64,000 bases of DNA. Source: Arcticibacter tournemirensis (GTDB taxonomy: Bacteria > Bacteroidota > Bacteroidia > Sphingobacteriales > Sphingobacteriaceae). A program made the position numbers and the translations under genes. The stretch spans positions 310,001-374,000 of the forward strand of contig NZ_VFPL01000001.1 in assembly GCF_006716645.1 (NCBI RefSeq), given 5' to 3'. How positions within the stretch are numbered: position 1 is the stretch's first letter; each line of letters begins with the position of its first letter. Of the stretch, positions 27,846-36,774 are shown in pieces. Under the pieces are notes generated by a model that was given only the letters and a program-made list of their open reading frames with translations, was not told the DNA's origin and did no database searches.

Positions 27846-28652
27846 TTAGACAGAAAAAATCAAATATAAATAAACATACACCAGGGGAGCTGACAAAAGC
27901 AATCCATCGAAACGGTCAAGTAATCCCCCGTGACCAGGTAATAACGATCCTGAATCCTTAACATTCATACTTCGCTTCAGCATGGATTCAAAAAGGTCGC
28001 CAAAAGTCCCTCCCACCACAATCAGAAAAGAGATAACAGCCCAGTTCAGAGACGATAGTTCTGTAAACTGCGTGCTCAATATAAAAGCAACCGCCAGACT
28101 GGTGATCATCCCACCGAAAAACCCTTCCCAGGTTTTCTTCGGTGAGTGGCGTTCAAAAAGCTTATTCTTCCCTAACTTTATGCCAAAAAGGTAGGCGCCG
28201 GTATCGCTGGCCCATAAAAGAAGCAGAAAGCCCAGCGAATAATGAAAGCTGTACTCTCCGTTGCTAAAAGCTGCTGCAGTATAAAAACTAAAGGGTACTA
28301 TCACCATCAGGACCCCAAAAAAAGTATACGCTATAGAATGAAAAGGTTTCTTCTCCTTACGAAATAGTTCGCTGATACAGATCAGCACGGAAACCGGCAC
28401 TGATATCAATATCCAATGAATATTATATCCGTAAATGAAATGAAGTATAACAGGTACAAAAATACTTAGGCCAAGCAGAATACCACCCGCACGTACAGGC
28501 CTTGTCTCTTCTGTTTTTACAAGCTGATAAAATTCATTCAGACTTAAAAGACTTAGTACTAAAAAGAAAATGGAAAAAGTAATCTCGCCCAGCAACACGG
28601 CCGAAAGCATAACTAATACAAAGAAAAAACCAGTAATGGCTCTTGTTTTCAT
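27846..28652 (-). CDS. cdsA: Phosphatidate cytidylyltransferase
   Basis: Makes CDP-diacylglycerol from phosphatidic acid and CTP, the branch point of phospholipid synthesis, in the inner membrane. 268 residues with about seven membrane segments. The C-terminal family signature is intact: GDLFESMLKRSMNVKDSG followed by LPGHGGLLDRFDGLL. It overlaps the DUF2007 gene by 4 bp (ATGA). Confidence 0.93.
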   Translation of the reverse strand: MKTRAITGFFFVLVMLSAVLLGEITFSIFFLVLSLLSLNEFYQLVKTEETRPVRAGGILLGLSIFVPVILHFIYGYNIHWILISVPVSVLICISELFRKEKKPFHSIAYTFFGVLMVIVPFSFYTAAAFSNGEYSFHYSLGFLLLLWASDTGAYLFGIKLGKNKLFERHSPKKTWEGFFGGMITSLAVAFILSTQFTELSSLNWAVISFLIVVGGTFGDLFESMLKRSMNVKDSGSLLPGHGGLLDRFDGLLLSAPLVYVYLYLIFSV

Positions 28653-28861
28653 AACTCCGAACTAATAATAATCTCGATCGCCCTGTTAAAATTACTCTGA
28701 TGGACGTAGACCTCAACTTCACCTATACGATAGGGGAATCCCTGCTTATCGAGTACCACCGCATCCACTTCATGCTCGGTAAGAACCTGGCGCACAATTT
28801 CCGACTTAAAGTAGTCGTGTGAGGTATATACTTTCACCCATTCACTATCCATTTTGCTCAT
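28649..28861 (-). CDS. DUF2007 domain protein
   Basis: 70 residues from the ATG at 28861 (a TTG one codon earlier is possible). Single DUF2007 domain: KVYTSHDYFKSEIVRQVL, then VDAVVLDKQGFP and VYVHQSNFNRAIEII. Such domains are proposed to bind small ligands or to sense; the role is unknown. It overlaps the upstream protease gene by 17 bp and cdsA by 4 bp, so the three are co-translated. Confidence 0.85.
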   Translation of the reverse strand: MSKMDSEWVKVYTSHDYFKSEIVRQVLTEHEVDAVVLDKQGFPYRIGEVEVYVHQSNFNRAIEIIISSEL

Positions 28862-29768
28862 CAATTAAATTCGTTTTAGTACGGTAAGTGTAGAATGCCC
28901 ATAAAATAAGAGAGGCGAAAACTATACTTACCACCACCATATAAGGTGAAGAATTATCCTGTATTTTATCCAGTTCTTCCAGCGACTTACCCTTCCTTTG
29001 AAGAAAATAAGCTCCCGTAACCGCAGTTCCGTTATTGATAAAATGTGCAAGTACCGGTATCCAGATGCTTCTGCTCCATACAAAGAGATATCCGAACAAA
29101 GCTCCAAGCAGCATCCGTGGTATAAACCCAAAGAACTGAACATGAATAGCGCTGAATAAAATAGCAGCAATCCATATGCCCAGGTGATAGTTTCCCGTCC
29201 ACCTGCTGAAAATATTCTGAACGCCCCCTCTGAAAACCAATTCTTCCCCGATGGCCGGAATCAGTGCAATGATAAGCAGATTTATCAGAAAATCGGATAT
29301 GCTATTCATTGTCAGAAGCTGCTTTGTCATATTTTCAAGCTGATCCTCTTTTTCTCTCATCCAGTTCTCGAGTCCCCTTAAAAACTCAGGAAGATGCATG
29401 TTTTGGTTTATCCGGATCGTCCACTCCAAAAAAGGAGATGAAACGAACATGATCACTACAGTTAGCAAAATGAGCTGAACACTGGCATTCTTGTAATCTC
29501 CAAAATAGTTAATCCCATATTTTCGTTCCGTCCACGATAAAATGAGAGGCGGGAGAATGAACGCACCTGCAGAAGTGACTCCCTGGATCAATCGAAGCAT
29601 ACCAGTATCTACATCACCTGCTGCAATAGCAAGAATATCTTTTCCATACATCAACGAGGCGAGAAAGAAAGCTATAAACGCAAAAACTATATAGCACGTT
29701 AAAAATAATAATATCAGCAAAAGCAGAGAAGTTAAAGGATGACGTTTGATTGACCCGTACTGAGGCAT
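28845..29768 (-). CDS. CPBP-family intramembrane metalloprotease
   Basis: 307 residues from ATG 29768 (MPQYGSIKRHPL); the frame is open further upstream but would run into the divergent dusB gene. About eight membrane segments. CPBP/Abi motifs: EELVFRGGVQNIF (catalytic Glu pair), FSAIHVQFFG (His) and LAHFINNGTA (His/Asn). Related to CAAX prenyl proteases; the bacterial substrate is unknown. First gene of the protease-DUF2007-cdsA-tonB row. Confidence 0.87.
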   Translation of the reverse strand: MPQYGSIKRHPLTSLLLLILLFLTCYIVFAFIAFFLASLMYGKDILAIAAGDVDTGMLRLIQGVTSAGAFILPPLILSWTERKYGINYFGDYKNASVQLILLTVVIMFVSSPFLEWTIRINQNMHLPEFLRGLENWMREKEDQLENMTKQLLTMNSISDFLINLLIIALIPAIGEELVFRGGVQNIFSRWTGNYHLGIWIAAILFSAIHVQFFGFIPRMLLGALFGYLFVWSRSIWIPVLAHFINNGTAVTGAYFLQRKGKSLEELDKIQDNSSPYMVVVSIVFASLILWAFYTYRTKTNLIDEQNG

Positions 29769-29785
29769 ATAGCTGTATATTTTTG

Positions 29786-29793
29786 TACTTTTG
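29786..29793 (+). promoter_or_regulatory. Putative -7 box of dusB
   Basis: TACTTTTG matches TAnnTTTG exactly and lies about 40 bp before the dusB start. No clear -33 partner. Confidence 0.4.
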
Positions 29794-29833
29794 CAGTTTA
29801 AACTTCGCAAAGATAAAGTATTGAGCATAAGTG

Positions 29834-30832
29834 ATGCCGGTAAAAATAGGAAATATTGATTTAGGTGAGTTCCCGCTGCTGCTGGCACCAATGGAAGACG
29901 TGAGTGATCCTCCGTTCAGGTTTGTATGTAAACAAAACGGCGCAGATCTGATGTACACCGAATTTATCTCATCGGAGGGTCTTATACGCGACGCCGCTAA
30001 AAGCCGGCAGAAGCTTGATATTTTTGAATACGAACGTCCAATCGGGATACAAATATTTGGGAGTAACATCGAGTCTATGCGTGAAGCTACTGAAATAGCG
30101 TCTCAGGCAGGCCCCGATCTTATCGACATCAATTATGGATGCCCGGTAAAGAATGTTGCCTGTAAAGGCGCCGGCGCCAGCTTGCTTAAGGACATTGATA
30201 AGATGGTAAAAATGACAAAAGCTGTTGTTGAAGCCACTCACCTGCCTGTAACTGTTAAAACGCGTCTTGGATGGGATGATAACAGCAAAAATGTTTATGA
30301 AGTTGCCGAACGGCTTCAGGACGTAGGTATTAAGGCATTGACTATTCATGGCCGTACCAGATCTCAAATGTATAAAGGACAAGCCGACTGGAGCCTGATT
30401 CGAGAGGTAAAACGTAATCCGCGTGTTGCTATTCCAATATTTGGAAACGGAGACGTAGATTCTGTGGAAAAAGCCGCCAACTGGCGACTTGAATACGAAA
30501 CAGATGGAATAATGATAGGTCGTGCAGCTATTGGCTACCCATGGATATTCCGGGAAATAAAACATTTCTTCAATACAGGTGAACTCCTCCCCGGGCCTAC
30601 TATAACGGAACGGGTTGAAGTGTGCTTAACTCATCTCGCCAAATCCATCGCCTGGAAGGGAGAAAAAACGGGCATATTTGAAATGAGGAGGCATTATTCT
30701 AACTATTTTAAAGGCACTCCCAATTTCAAGGAGTACAGAATGAAATTAGTTTCACTGGAAGACGTTGCCAGTATATTCGAAGTACTGGAAGAGATAAAAG
30801 GAAACTATAACGAAGCCGAAATCCTGCAATAG
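29834..30832 (+). CDS. dusB: tRNA-dihydrouridine synthase
   Basis: Flavin enzyme reducing uridine to dihydrouridine in tRNA D-loops. 332 residues. The substrate-binding loop APMEDVSDPPFRF is near residue 17, the catalytic cysteine is Cys103 in NYGCPVKNV, VKTRLGWD and IHGRTRSQMYKG follow, and the FMN-phosphate site is in FGNGDV and GIMIGRAAIG. ATG 29834 chosen; the preceding GTG is in frame. Divergent from the CPBP protease gene. Confidence 0.94.
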   Translation: MPVKIGNIDLGEFPLLLAPMEDVSDPPFRFVCKQNGADLMYTEFISSEGLIRDAAKSRQKLDIFEYERPIGIQIFGSNIESMREATEIASQAGPDLIDINYGCPVKNVACKGAGASLLKDIDKMVKMTKAVVEATHLPVTVKTRLGWDDNSKNVYEVAERLQDVGIKALTIHGRTRSQMYKGQADWSLIREVKRNPRVAIPIFGNGDVDSVEKAANWRLEYETDGIMIGRAAIGYPWIFREIKHFFNTGELLPGPTITERVEVCLTHLAKSIAWKGEKTGIFEMRRHYSNYFKGTPNFKEYRMKLVSLEDVASIFEVLEEIKGNYNEAEILQ

Positions 30833-30943
30833 TACGGTTTTTTTGTTGTCCTGATATCAAATTCATTATACTTCAGTATCTTAAAAATAAGATGGCGTGA
30901 TTTTTGCCGCAGTTTCGTACGTTTAAAATAATAGATTTTCACC

Positions 30944-31330
30944 ATGATCACACAAATTACTGAAGGTGTAAAAATATCGGTAGAAACGCTCTATCAACCA
31001 GAATATTCAAATCCTGCGAACGATCATTATATGTTTGCATATAAAATTAACATTGAAAATCTTACTGAATACAGTGTACAGTTAATGCGCCGCCGTTGGT
31101 TTATTTTCGACTCTAACGGAACCCACAGAGAAGTAGAAGGAGAAGGAGTAGTGGGTTTACAACCTGTAATAGAACCCGGCTCATCACATGAGTACGTATC
31201 AGGATGTAACCTGAAGACCGACATGGGAAGTATGAAAGGATCTTATGCCATGAAACGATTGGCAGATCAGGAAGAGTTTGAGGTTAGCATCCCCGAATTC
31301 GCTATGATAGCGCCTTACAAAATGAACTGA
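30944..31330 (+). CDS. apaG: ApaG family protein
   Basis: 128-residue single-domain beta-sandwich protein. The family core GEGVVGLQPVIEPGSSHEYVSG is at about residues 66-88, preceded by RRRWFIFDSNG. Linked in other bacteria to cobalt/magnesium efflux phenotypes; the molecular role is unclear. Its natural terminator appears to have been split by IS1182 copy 2, 56 bp downstream. Confidence 0.93.
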   Translation: MITQITEGVKISVETLYQPEYSNPANDHYMFAYKINIENLTEYSVQLMRRRWFIFDSNGTHREVEGEGVVGLQPVIEPGSSHEYVSGCNLKTDMGSMKGSYAMKRLADQEEFEVSIPEFAMIAPYKMN

Positions 31331-31385
31331 TCATTCAACGGTCTAAATAATCCTTCAGTAGTTTCTAATTCATTATAAAAAAGAA

Positions 31386-33153
31386 GGGGGTGTCCAAAAA
31401 GGCACCCTCTTTCCTTTTACAAGAGAGTAGGAGTTTTTCAGATTCTTATGAAATAGCTTTTCACTTTATGTTTAATGCAGTTAATTGCTGCATTAGATCG
31501 TATAGACATTGTGTTATCATGATGAATCGCGTCAATTTAGGCTTTTTAAGCAGCTTTTGCTGCCATTTTCCTTAAGTTATGTGCTATGGCGGCCAGTCCG
31601 AACTCGATATTTACTTTAGGGAGTGTACGTAGTCTGAATCGATTGAACCTGTTATTGCTTTTTAGTTGACCAAATACAGCTTCTGGTTCTATCGCTCTGT
31701 TCTTTCTGAGCCTAACACCTTCTTCACTTAACAGCTTTTGCTTCACTTTCTCCTTAAAGGCCCTTAAGGCATGGTTGACCTCAATTTTACGGTCTTCATC
31801 GCCTTTATAACACATTTTCCTGAGCGGACAGCCCTGGCAGCTCTCTGTTTTGTAACAGCTCACCTTAGATTTATACCCCAGCTCTGAGATGCGCTCAGAT
31901 TCCTCCATTTTGATCATACGTTTGCCTGCCGGACATATAAAGTAATCCCCTTGCACATCGTAGGGCAGGTTTGAGGCATGATATATATTCTTTTTAAAGC
32001 TGCGTTTTTGTTCTTTATGAAAGTAATTGTACTTGATAAAAGCCTCAATATCATTATCCTCCATCCACTGGTAGTTCTGCTCGCTTCCATACCCTGAGTC
32101 TGCCACTACTTTCTTTGATTGTTTATTGTAATGTGCTTTGAACTGCTCCAGGTGGAGGGTCAAAGTGGCAGTATCTCCGGCACGCTGGTGAATGGAAAAG
32201 TTGGTAATAAACTGATTCTCGGTACTAATCTGGGTATTATAAGCCGGTTTAAGCTGGCCGTTTTTCATATGGTCTTCCTTCATCCGCATGAAAGTAGCAT
32301 CCTGATCGGTCTTGCTGTAGCTGTTGCGTGTGCCTAAAGTTTCCAGTTGCGCTTCATATTTCTCAAGTCGGGGAAGTGCATCTTTTTCAAGCTTCTTAAC
32401 CTCTTTTTTTTGTTGCTTGTTCAGCTCTGCCAAACGACCGTTCAGTTCATCTATCCTGTTCTTAAGTTCCGTTGAACTTACAGGAACGCCTGGCTTTTCC
32501 GGTGAGGCCAGTTCCGCTTTATCATGCTTTATAGACCTATCTATATCCCCAAGTACTCCGGTTATTTTTTCTTCCAGCTTTGCTTTATTCTTCTCTGTAG
32601 AGCCTTTCCATACAAAGGTATACCGGTTCGAAGCCGATTCCAGCTTGGTGCCGTCCACATACTGGATATCAAGACTGACATAGCCAAGATCAGCCATCAA
32701 ACGGACCAGTTCTGCAAACAGATGCTGGATCTTATCCTTTAACCGCTTACCACGAAAATCGTTAATAGTGCGGAAATCAGGGGTACTGTTGCCTGATAGC
32801 CACATGAAGTGGATATTTTCCTGCAGGGCCTGAGCCATCTTTCGACAAGAATAAATATTACAGAAGTAACTGTAGAAAAGTACTTTAATTAGCATTCTGG
32901 GATGAAAGCTGCTGGTACCGCCGCCTTTATATCCTGAAAGAATATCATCGATATTAAGTGATTCAACAACTTGGTTAACAATACGGACAGGATGATCTGA
33001 TGGAATCCGATCCCCTATGTTCGAGGGAAAAAGCACAACCTGCTGCGAGGTTAACGCCTTAAAATGTACATTTGATCTTGTTTTCATTAGCACCATTAAT
33101 TTACGAATTAATGGGAAAACAAAAAAGGGTGTCCTTACTTTTTGGACACCCTC
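31386..33153 (-). mobile_element. IS1182-type insertion sequence, copy 2 (complete)
   Basis: Complete element of 1768 bp. The left end GGGGGTGTCCAAAAAG and the inverted right end GAGGGTGTCCAAAAAG form the terminal repeats, and each end also folds into a terminator-like hairpin. The flanks are mirror images outside the element (AAAAAAGAAG on the left, TTCTTTTTTA on the right), which suggests insertion into the stem of a pre-existing terminator. Copy 1 lies 31,468 bp upstream in the same orientation. Confidence 0.9.
31546..33096 (-). CDS. IS1182 family transposase (copy 2)
   Basis: 516-residue transposase identical to the one at 78-1628, with the DUF772-like N terminus, coiled-coil insertion, Cys cluster and acidic DDE candidates (VDGTKLES, ADSGYGSEQ, EPEAVFGQLK). 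Identity of the two copies points to recent movement. The copy is intact with both ends present, so it should be able to transpose. Confidence 0.92.
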   Translation of the reverse strand: MVLMKTRSNVHFKALTSQQVVLFPSNIGDRIPSDHPVRIVNQVVESLNIDDILSGYKGGGTSSFHPRMLIKVLFYSYFCNIYSCRKMAQALQENIHFMWLSGNSTPDFRTINDFRGKRLKDKIQHLFAELVRLMADLGYVSLDIQYVDGTKLESASNRYTFVWKGSTEKNKAKLEEKITGVLGDIDRSIKHDKAELASPEKPGVPVSSTELKNRIDELNGRLAELNKQQKKEVKKLEKDALPRLEKYEAQLETLGTRNSYSKTDQDATFMRMKEDHMKNGQLKPAYNTQISTENQFITNFSIHQRAGDTATLTLHLEQFKAHYNKQSKKVVADSGYGSEQNYQWMEDNDIEAFIKYNYFHKEQKRSFKKNIYHASNLPYDVQGDYFICPAGKRMIKMEESERISELGYKSKVSCYKTESCQGCPLRKMCYKGDEDRKIEVNHALRAFKEKVKQKLLSEEGVRLRKNRAIEPEAVFGQLKSNNRFNRFRLRTLPKVNIEFGLAAIAHNLRKMAAKAA

Positions 33154-33187
33154 TTCTTTTTTATATACTTTTTATTTAACCGGTCAC

Positions 33188-33883
33188 TTAATCTCTTCTT
33201 CCTCCGAATAGCATCATGCCGATATACAGCAACTGAGCAAGCGACCCTAAAGCAGCAACTACATACGTCATCGCAGCCCACCATAAAGCATTTTTAGCCT
33301 GGTCATGTTCTACGCTCGTCTGCATGATACCACGGTTAGTCTGTAGCCATGCAAGAGCACGGTTACTTGCATCAAACTCAACGGGAAGCGTCACCAGACT
33401 AAACAATGTCATCAGAAGCATTGCCCCGAATGCAATAAGTAACAGGTTATATCCCATACTGGACGCTGCCATAACAAGACCGAGCATGAAAACCCACTGC
33501 AAAAGATTTGCAGCAATATTAACTACTGGTACCATAGCCGAACGGAACTGAAGCCAGGAGTATGCTTTGGCATGCTGAACAGCATGACCACATTCATGTG
33601 ATGCAACAGCGGCGGCGGCAATACTTCTTCCATTATATACTTCGGGGCTAAGATTGACGGTTCTGTTCTGAGGATTGTAGTGATCTGTCAGCGAACCTTC
33701 AACAGAAATGATCTTAACATCGTAAATCCCATGGTCGTGCAGCATCTTTTCAGCTACATCCCTTCCAGTCATCCCTGAAAGTAATGGGGTTTCAGAATAT
33801 TTCCTGAACTTGCTTTTAAACCTGGCCTGCACGATAAAACTGATCAGTGCTACACCTATAAATATTATTAAACCTAATCCCAT
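33188..33883 (-). CDS. YugP-like membrane zinc metallopeptidase
   Basis: 231 residues from ATG 33883 (MGLGLIIFIG); an upstream TTG would add 12 less plausible residues. The zinc motif HECGH is at 96-100 in AAVASHECGHAVQHA. Membrane helices at about 4-20, 118-150, 155-178 and 205-225. This is the peptidase_membr_zinc family; substrate unknown. Convergent with apaG, with IS1182 copy 2 between them. Confidence 0.88.
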   Translation of the reverse strand: MGLGLIIFIGVALISFIVQARFKSKFRKYSETPLLSGMTGRDVAEKMLHDHGIYDVKIISVEGSLTDHYNPQNRTVNLSPEVYNGRSIAAAAVASHECGHAVQHAKAYSWLQFRSAMVPVVNIAANLLQWVFMLGLVMAASSMGYNLLLIAFGAMLLMTLFSLVTLPVEFDASNRALAWLQTNRGIMQTSVEHDQAKNALWWAAMTYVVAALGSLAQLLYIGMMLFGGRRD

Positions 33884-34134
33884 CGTTGTTAAATATTTGT
33901 TTCTATCAATAACGAACAAAAAGCGTTCCCGATATGAAATTACAACTATTTCTTTACAAATGACACTTATATCGCTGTAACTGTTACATTAAAGACTGAC
34001 AATTCTTCATATTCCATGGACGGCTTAAACACTTAATTCAAGTTTAATTATTCCGGAGTTCTTCTTTTTCCGGCTATCGGAAGACCATTTTTATTCTGAA
34101 GATCTTTTAACTATTTTTGATAAAATATTTAGCA

Positions 34135-35478
34135 ATGGATATTACTTATATAATAATTATAATTATTTTCTTAGTATTTATAACGGCTGTTAGCGCTATT
34201 AAAAATCGAACTTACCGGTCCGAAATAAAGTTTATAAAAACAGAAACGGAACAGCTAAAAATCAGTCTTGCAAAAGCAGAAGAAAAGATCAGCAATATTC
34301 ATGCAGAGAAGGAAAGCATGGTCTTAATGTTACAGCAGGAACAGAAAAGACTGATTACCGAACTACAGACAGAACGACAGAACTTAGCAGATATCAACCT
34401 TTCTTACGAGAGCAGCCGTACTTACCTCAAGGTGCAGAATGAAAAAATCAAGGAACAAAAAGAAGAAATTGAAAAACTTCACGAAAAATTGAATAAAGAC
34501 TTTGAATTACTGGCCGGCAGGATATTGGAAGAAAAAAGTCAAAAGTTTACTGAGCTTAACCGGGCCAACCTCGATCTGCTTCTTCATCCCTTAAAAGAAA
34601 ACATCAAAGCTTTTGAAAATAAGGTCGATAAAGTATACCAAACGGAAGCTGCAGAAAGAAATATTTTAAAAGGTGAAATATCAAAGCTGATGGAATTGAA
34701 TAAGCAAATTAGCGACGAAGCAAATAACCTTACCAAAGCACTGAAAGCCGATAGTAAAAAACAGGGTAATTGGGGAGAAGTAGTCCTCGACAGGATCCTG
34801 GAAGCTTCCGGCCTGATACAGAACGAGAGCTACATCAAACAGAGCAGTTTCACCGACGAAAATGGAAACAGGCTTCAACCAGATGTGGTGGTCACCTTAC
34901 CCGACAACAAGCATCTTATTATCGATTCAAAAGTATCTCTAATCGCTTATAACAAGCTCGTAAATTGCGAGACAGAGATTGAAAGAATACAATATCTGAA
35001 TGATCATATTACTTCTATAAGAAGCCACATTAAGAACCTGTGCAGCAAAAATTATTGTGATTTATATAGTATCAATTCACCTGACTTCGTTTTACTTTTC
35101 GTTCCTATAGAATCATCCTTTGCAATTGCGGTTCAGCATGATATAGAGTTATTTGAGTTCGCCTGGAATAAAAGAGTAGTAATTGTAACGCCATCTACTC
35201 TTTTAGCTACCCTCAAAACCATTTCATCGGTGTGGAAGCAGGAACAACAAACCCGAAATGCGATAGATATAGCTACCCGCGCCGGAGCACTCTATGACAA
35301 GTTTGCAGGTTTCCTTGATGACCTGAAGAAAATAGGGGATAACCTGGATAAAGCAAAAGATGCATACTCCGATGCCTTCAATAAACTTTCTTCGGGTAAT
35401 GGAAATCTTATAGGCCGTGTAGAAACATTAAAAAAACTGGGAGCTAAAACCTCAAAGCAGATAAGTAATGAGATTTAA
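34135..35478 (+). CDS. rmuC: DNA recombination protein RmuC
   Basis: 447 residues from ATG 34135 (MDITYIIIIIIF); a TTG six codons upstream is in frame. N-terminal membrane anchor, coiled coil (about 25-130), then the RmuC nuclease-like domain with GNWGEVVLDRILEASGL (about 215-231), VIDSKVSL-like IIDSKVSLIAY and a C-terminal helical region. RmuC limits rearrangements at inverted repeats in E. coli; the mechanism is unresolved. Confidence 0.93.
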   Translation: MDITYIIIIIIFLVFITAVSAIKNRTYRSEIKFIKTETEQLKISLAKAEEKISNIHAEKESMVLMLQQEQKRLITELQTERQNLADINLSYESSRTYLKVQNEKIKEQKEEIEKLHEKLNKDFELLAGRILEEKSQKFTELNRANLDLLLHPLKENIKAFENKVDKVYQTEAAERNILKGEISKLMELNKQISDEANNLTKALKADSKKQGNWGEVVLDRILEASGLIQNESYIKQSSFTDENGNRLQPDVVVTLPDNKHLIIDSKVSLIAYNKLVNCETEIERIQYLNDHITSIRSHIKNLCSKNYCDLYSINSPDFVLLFVPIESSFAIAVQHDIELFEFAWNKRVVIVTPSTLLATLKTISSVWKQEQQTRNAIDIATRAGALYDKFAGFLDDLKKIGDNLDKAKDAYSDAFNKLSSGNGNLIGRVETLKKLGAKTSKQISNEI

Positions 35479-35489
35479 GTTATAACTTA

Positions 35490-36527
35490 CTACTTAAACG
35501 AATTCCAGCCCTGTGCCTTTAATGGATGAACAATGCCCGATTTGGATATAATGTTCATTCCGGCGGCTTTCTCTGTTATATTACCAATAATGCTGATATC
35601 GGGGTCGTTCTTTATTTTATCGTAATCCGACTGGCGAATAGTAAATAACAATTCATAGTCCTCACCTCCACTCAAGGCACAAACTGTAGGATCCAGGTTA
35701 AACTCTCTTGCAGTTTCATAAGTCATCGGATCGAGCGGTATTTTTTCTTCGTAAAGATTACAGCCTTTTTCAGACTGTGTACAAATGTGGATAACTTCTG
35801 AAGAAAGGCCGTCAGACACATCTATCATGGACGTTGGTTTAACGCCCAAACTTTTAAGTAGCAAAACAATATCTCTTCTCGCTTCAGGCTTCAGCTGTCT
35901 TTCAACAATGTAATCTTTTCCTTCCAGATCAGGCTGTATCTGGGGATTTTCCAGAAATATATTCTTCTCCCGCTCTAGTAACTGGAGTCCTACATAGGCT
36001 CCGCCCAGGTCGCCCGAAACACAGATCAAATCACCTTCCTCTGCTGTATTCCGGTAACAAATATCCTGCTCATCAGCATAGCCTATACTGGTTACGCTAA
36101 TTACCAAGCCTTGTTTTGATGAACTGGTATCCCCGCCTGCGATATCCACATTGTACTTTTTACAAGCTATAAGCATTCCTTCGTATAATTCCTCTACCGC
36201 TTCCAACGGAAATTTGCTCGATAAGCCCAGCGATACCGTTACCTGAGTAGCTATACCGTTCATAGCATAGATATCGCTCAGGTTCACCTGGATGGCTTTA
36301 TAACCAAGGTGTTTCAGGGGTGTATAAGCAAGGTCAAAATGTATGCCTTCCAGCAGCAGGTCCGTTGAAATCAACACTTTCTTCCCTTCAAAATCTAAAA
36401 CGGCAGCATCATCGCCGGCTCCTTTTATAGTTGAGGGGTTTGTTAAGGTTATATTCTTTGTCAGGTGATCAATCAAACCAAACTCACCCAGTTTACTTAT
36501 ATCCGTTCTTTCTTTATTCTCAAACAT
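35490..36527 (-). CDS. thiL: Thiamine-phosphate kinase
   Basis: Phosphorylates thiamine monophosphate to the active cofactor thiamine diphosphate. 345 residues with the AIR-synthase-like fold: GAGDDAAVLD (about 41-50, metal/ATP), STDLLLEGIHFD (substrate), DIYAMNG, DIAGGDTSSSK and the C-terminal MIDVSDGLSSE plus SGGEDYELLF. All expected acidic metal ligands are visible. Convergent with rmuC (11-bp gap). No other thi gene is present in the window. Confidence 0.95.
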   Translation of the reverse strand: MFENKERTDISKLGEFGLIDHLTKNITLTNPSTIKGAGDDAAVLDFEGKKVLISTDLLLEGIHFDLAYTPLKHLGYKAIQVNLSDIYAMNGIATQVTVSLGLSSKFPLEAVEELYEGMLIACKKYNVDIAGGDTSSSKQGLVISVTSIGYADEQDICYRNTAEEGDLICVSGDLGGAYVGLQLLEREKNIFLENPQIQPDLEGKDYIVERQLKPEARRDIVLLLKSLGVKPTSMIDVSDGLSSEVIHICTQSEKGCNLYEEKIPLDPMTYETAREFNLDPTVCALSGGEDYELLFTIRQSDYDKIKNDPDISIIGNITEKAAGMNIISKSGIVHPLKAQGWNSFK

Positions 36528-36774
36528 ATTTGTTAGCTAACGTTAACAGCTATTGGCTTTTGGCAATTAGCTATTAGCTTTATGATGCAATCAGCTTTTA
36601 GCCATCAGCTATCAGCTGTATAATTCTATTATCTGTCCAAAAATGGATCACCAGCAGCCTCCATTTTCCAGCCTATCCACATCTCAATTCTCAAATCTAG
36701 TATCTCAAATCTTTTCTTATATCTCAATTCTATATCCTGATACTTGATACTAATATCTTGATACTACATACCCC
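36528..36774. repeat. Gap with three kinds of simple intergenic repeat
   Basis: Between nadA and thiL lie degenerate AGCTATTGGC / AGCTATCAGC words (36545-36617), TCTCAATTCT-type words (36682-36732), and GATACTT / ATCTTGATAC words (36736-36765). No gene or classic terminator is seen. Confidence 0.6.

Noticed and set aside
29769-29891. N-terminal extension of the CPBP protease
   Set aside because: It would run into the start of the divergent dusB gene and across its -7 box; ATG 29768 gives a normal N terminus.
1-33153. Composite transposon with IS1182 ends
   Set aside because: The 29.7-kb interior is core metabolism with native-looking gene order and no accessory cargo.
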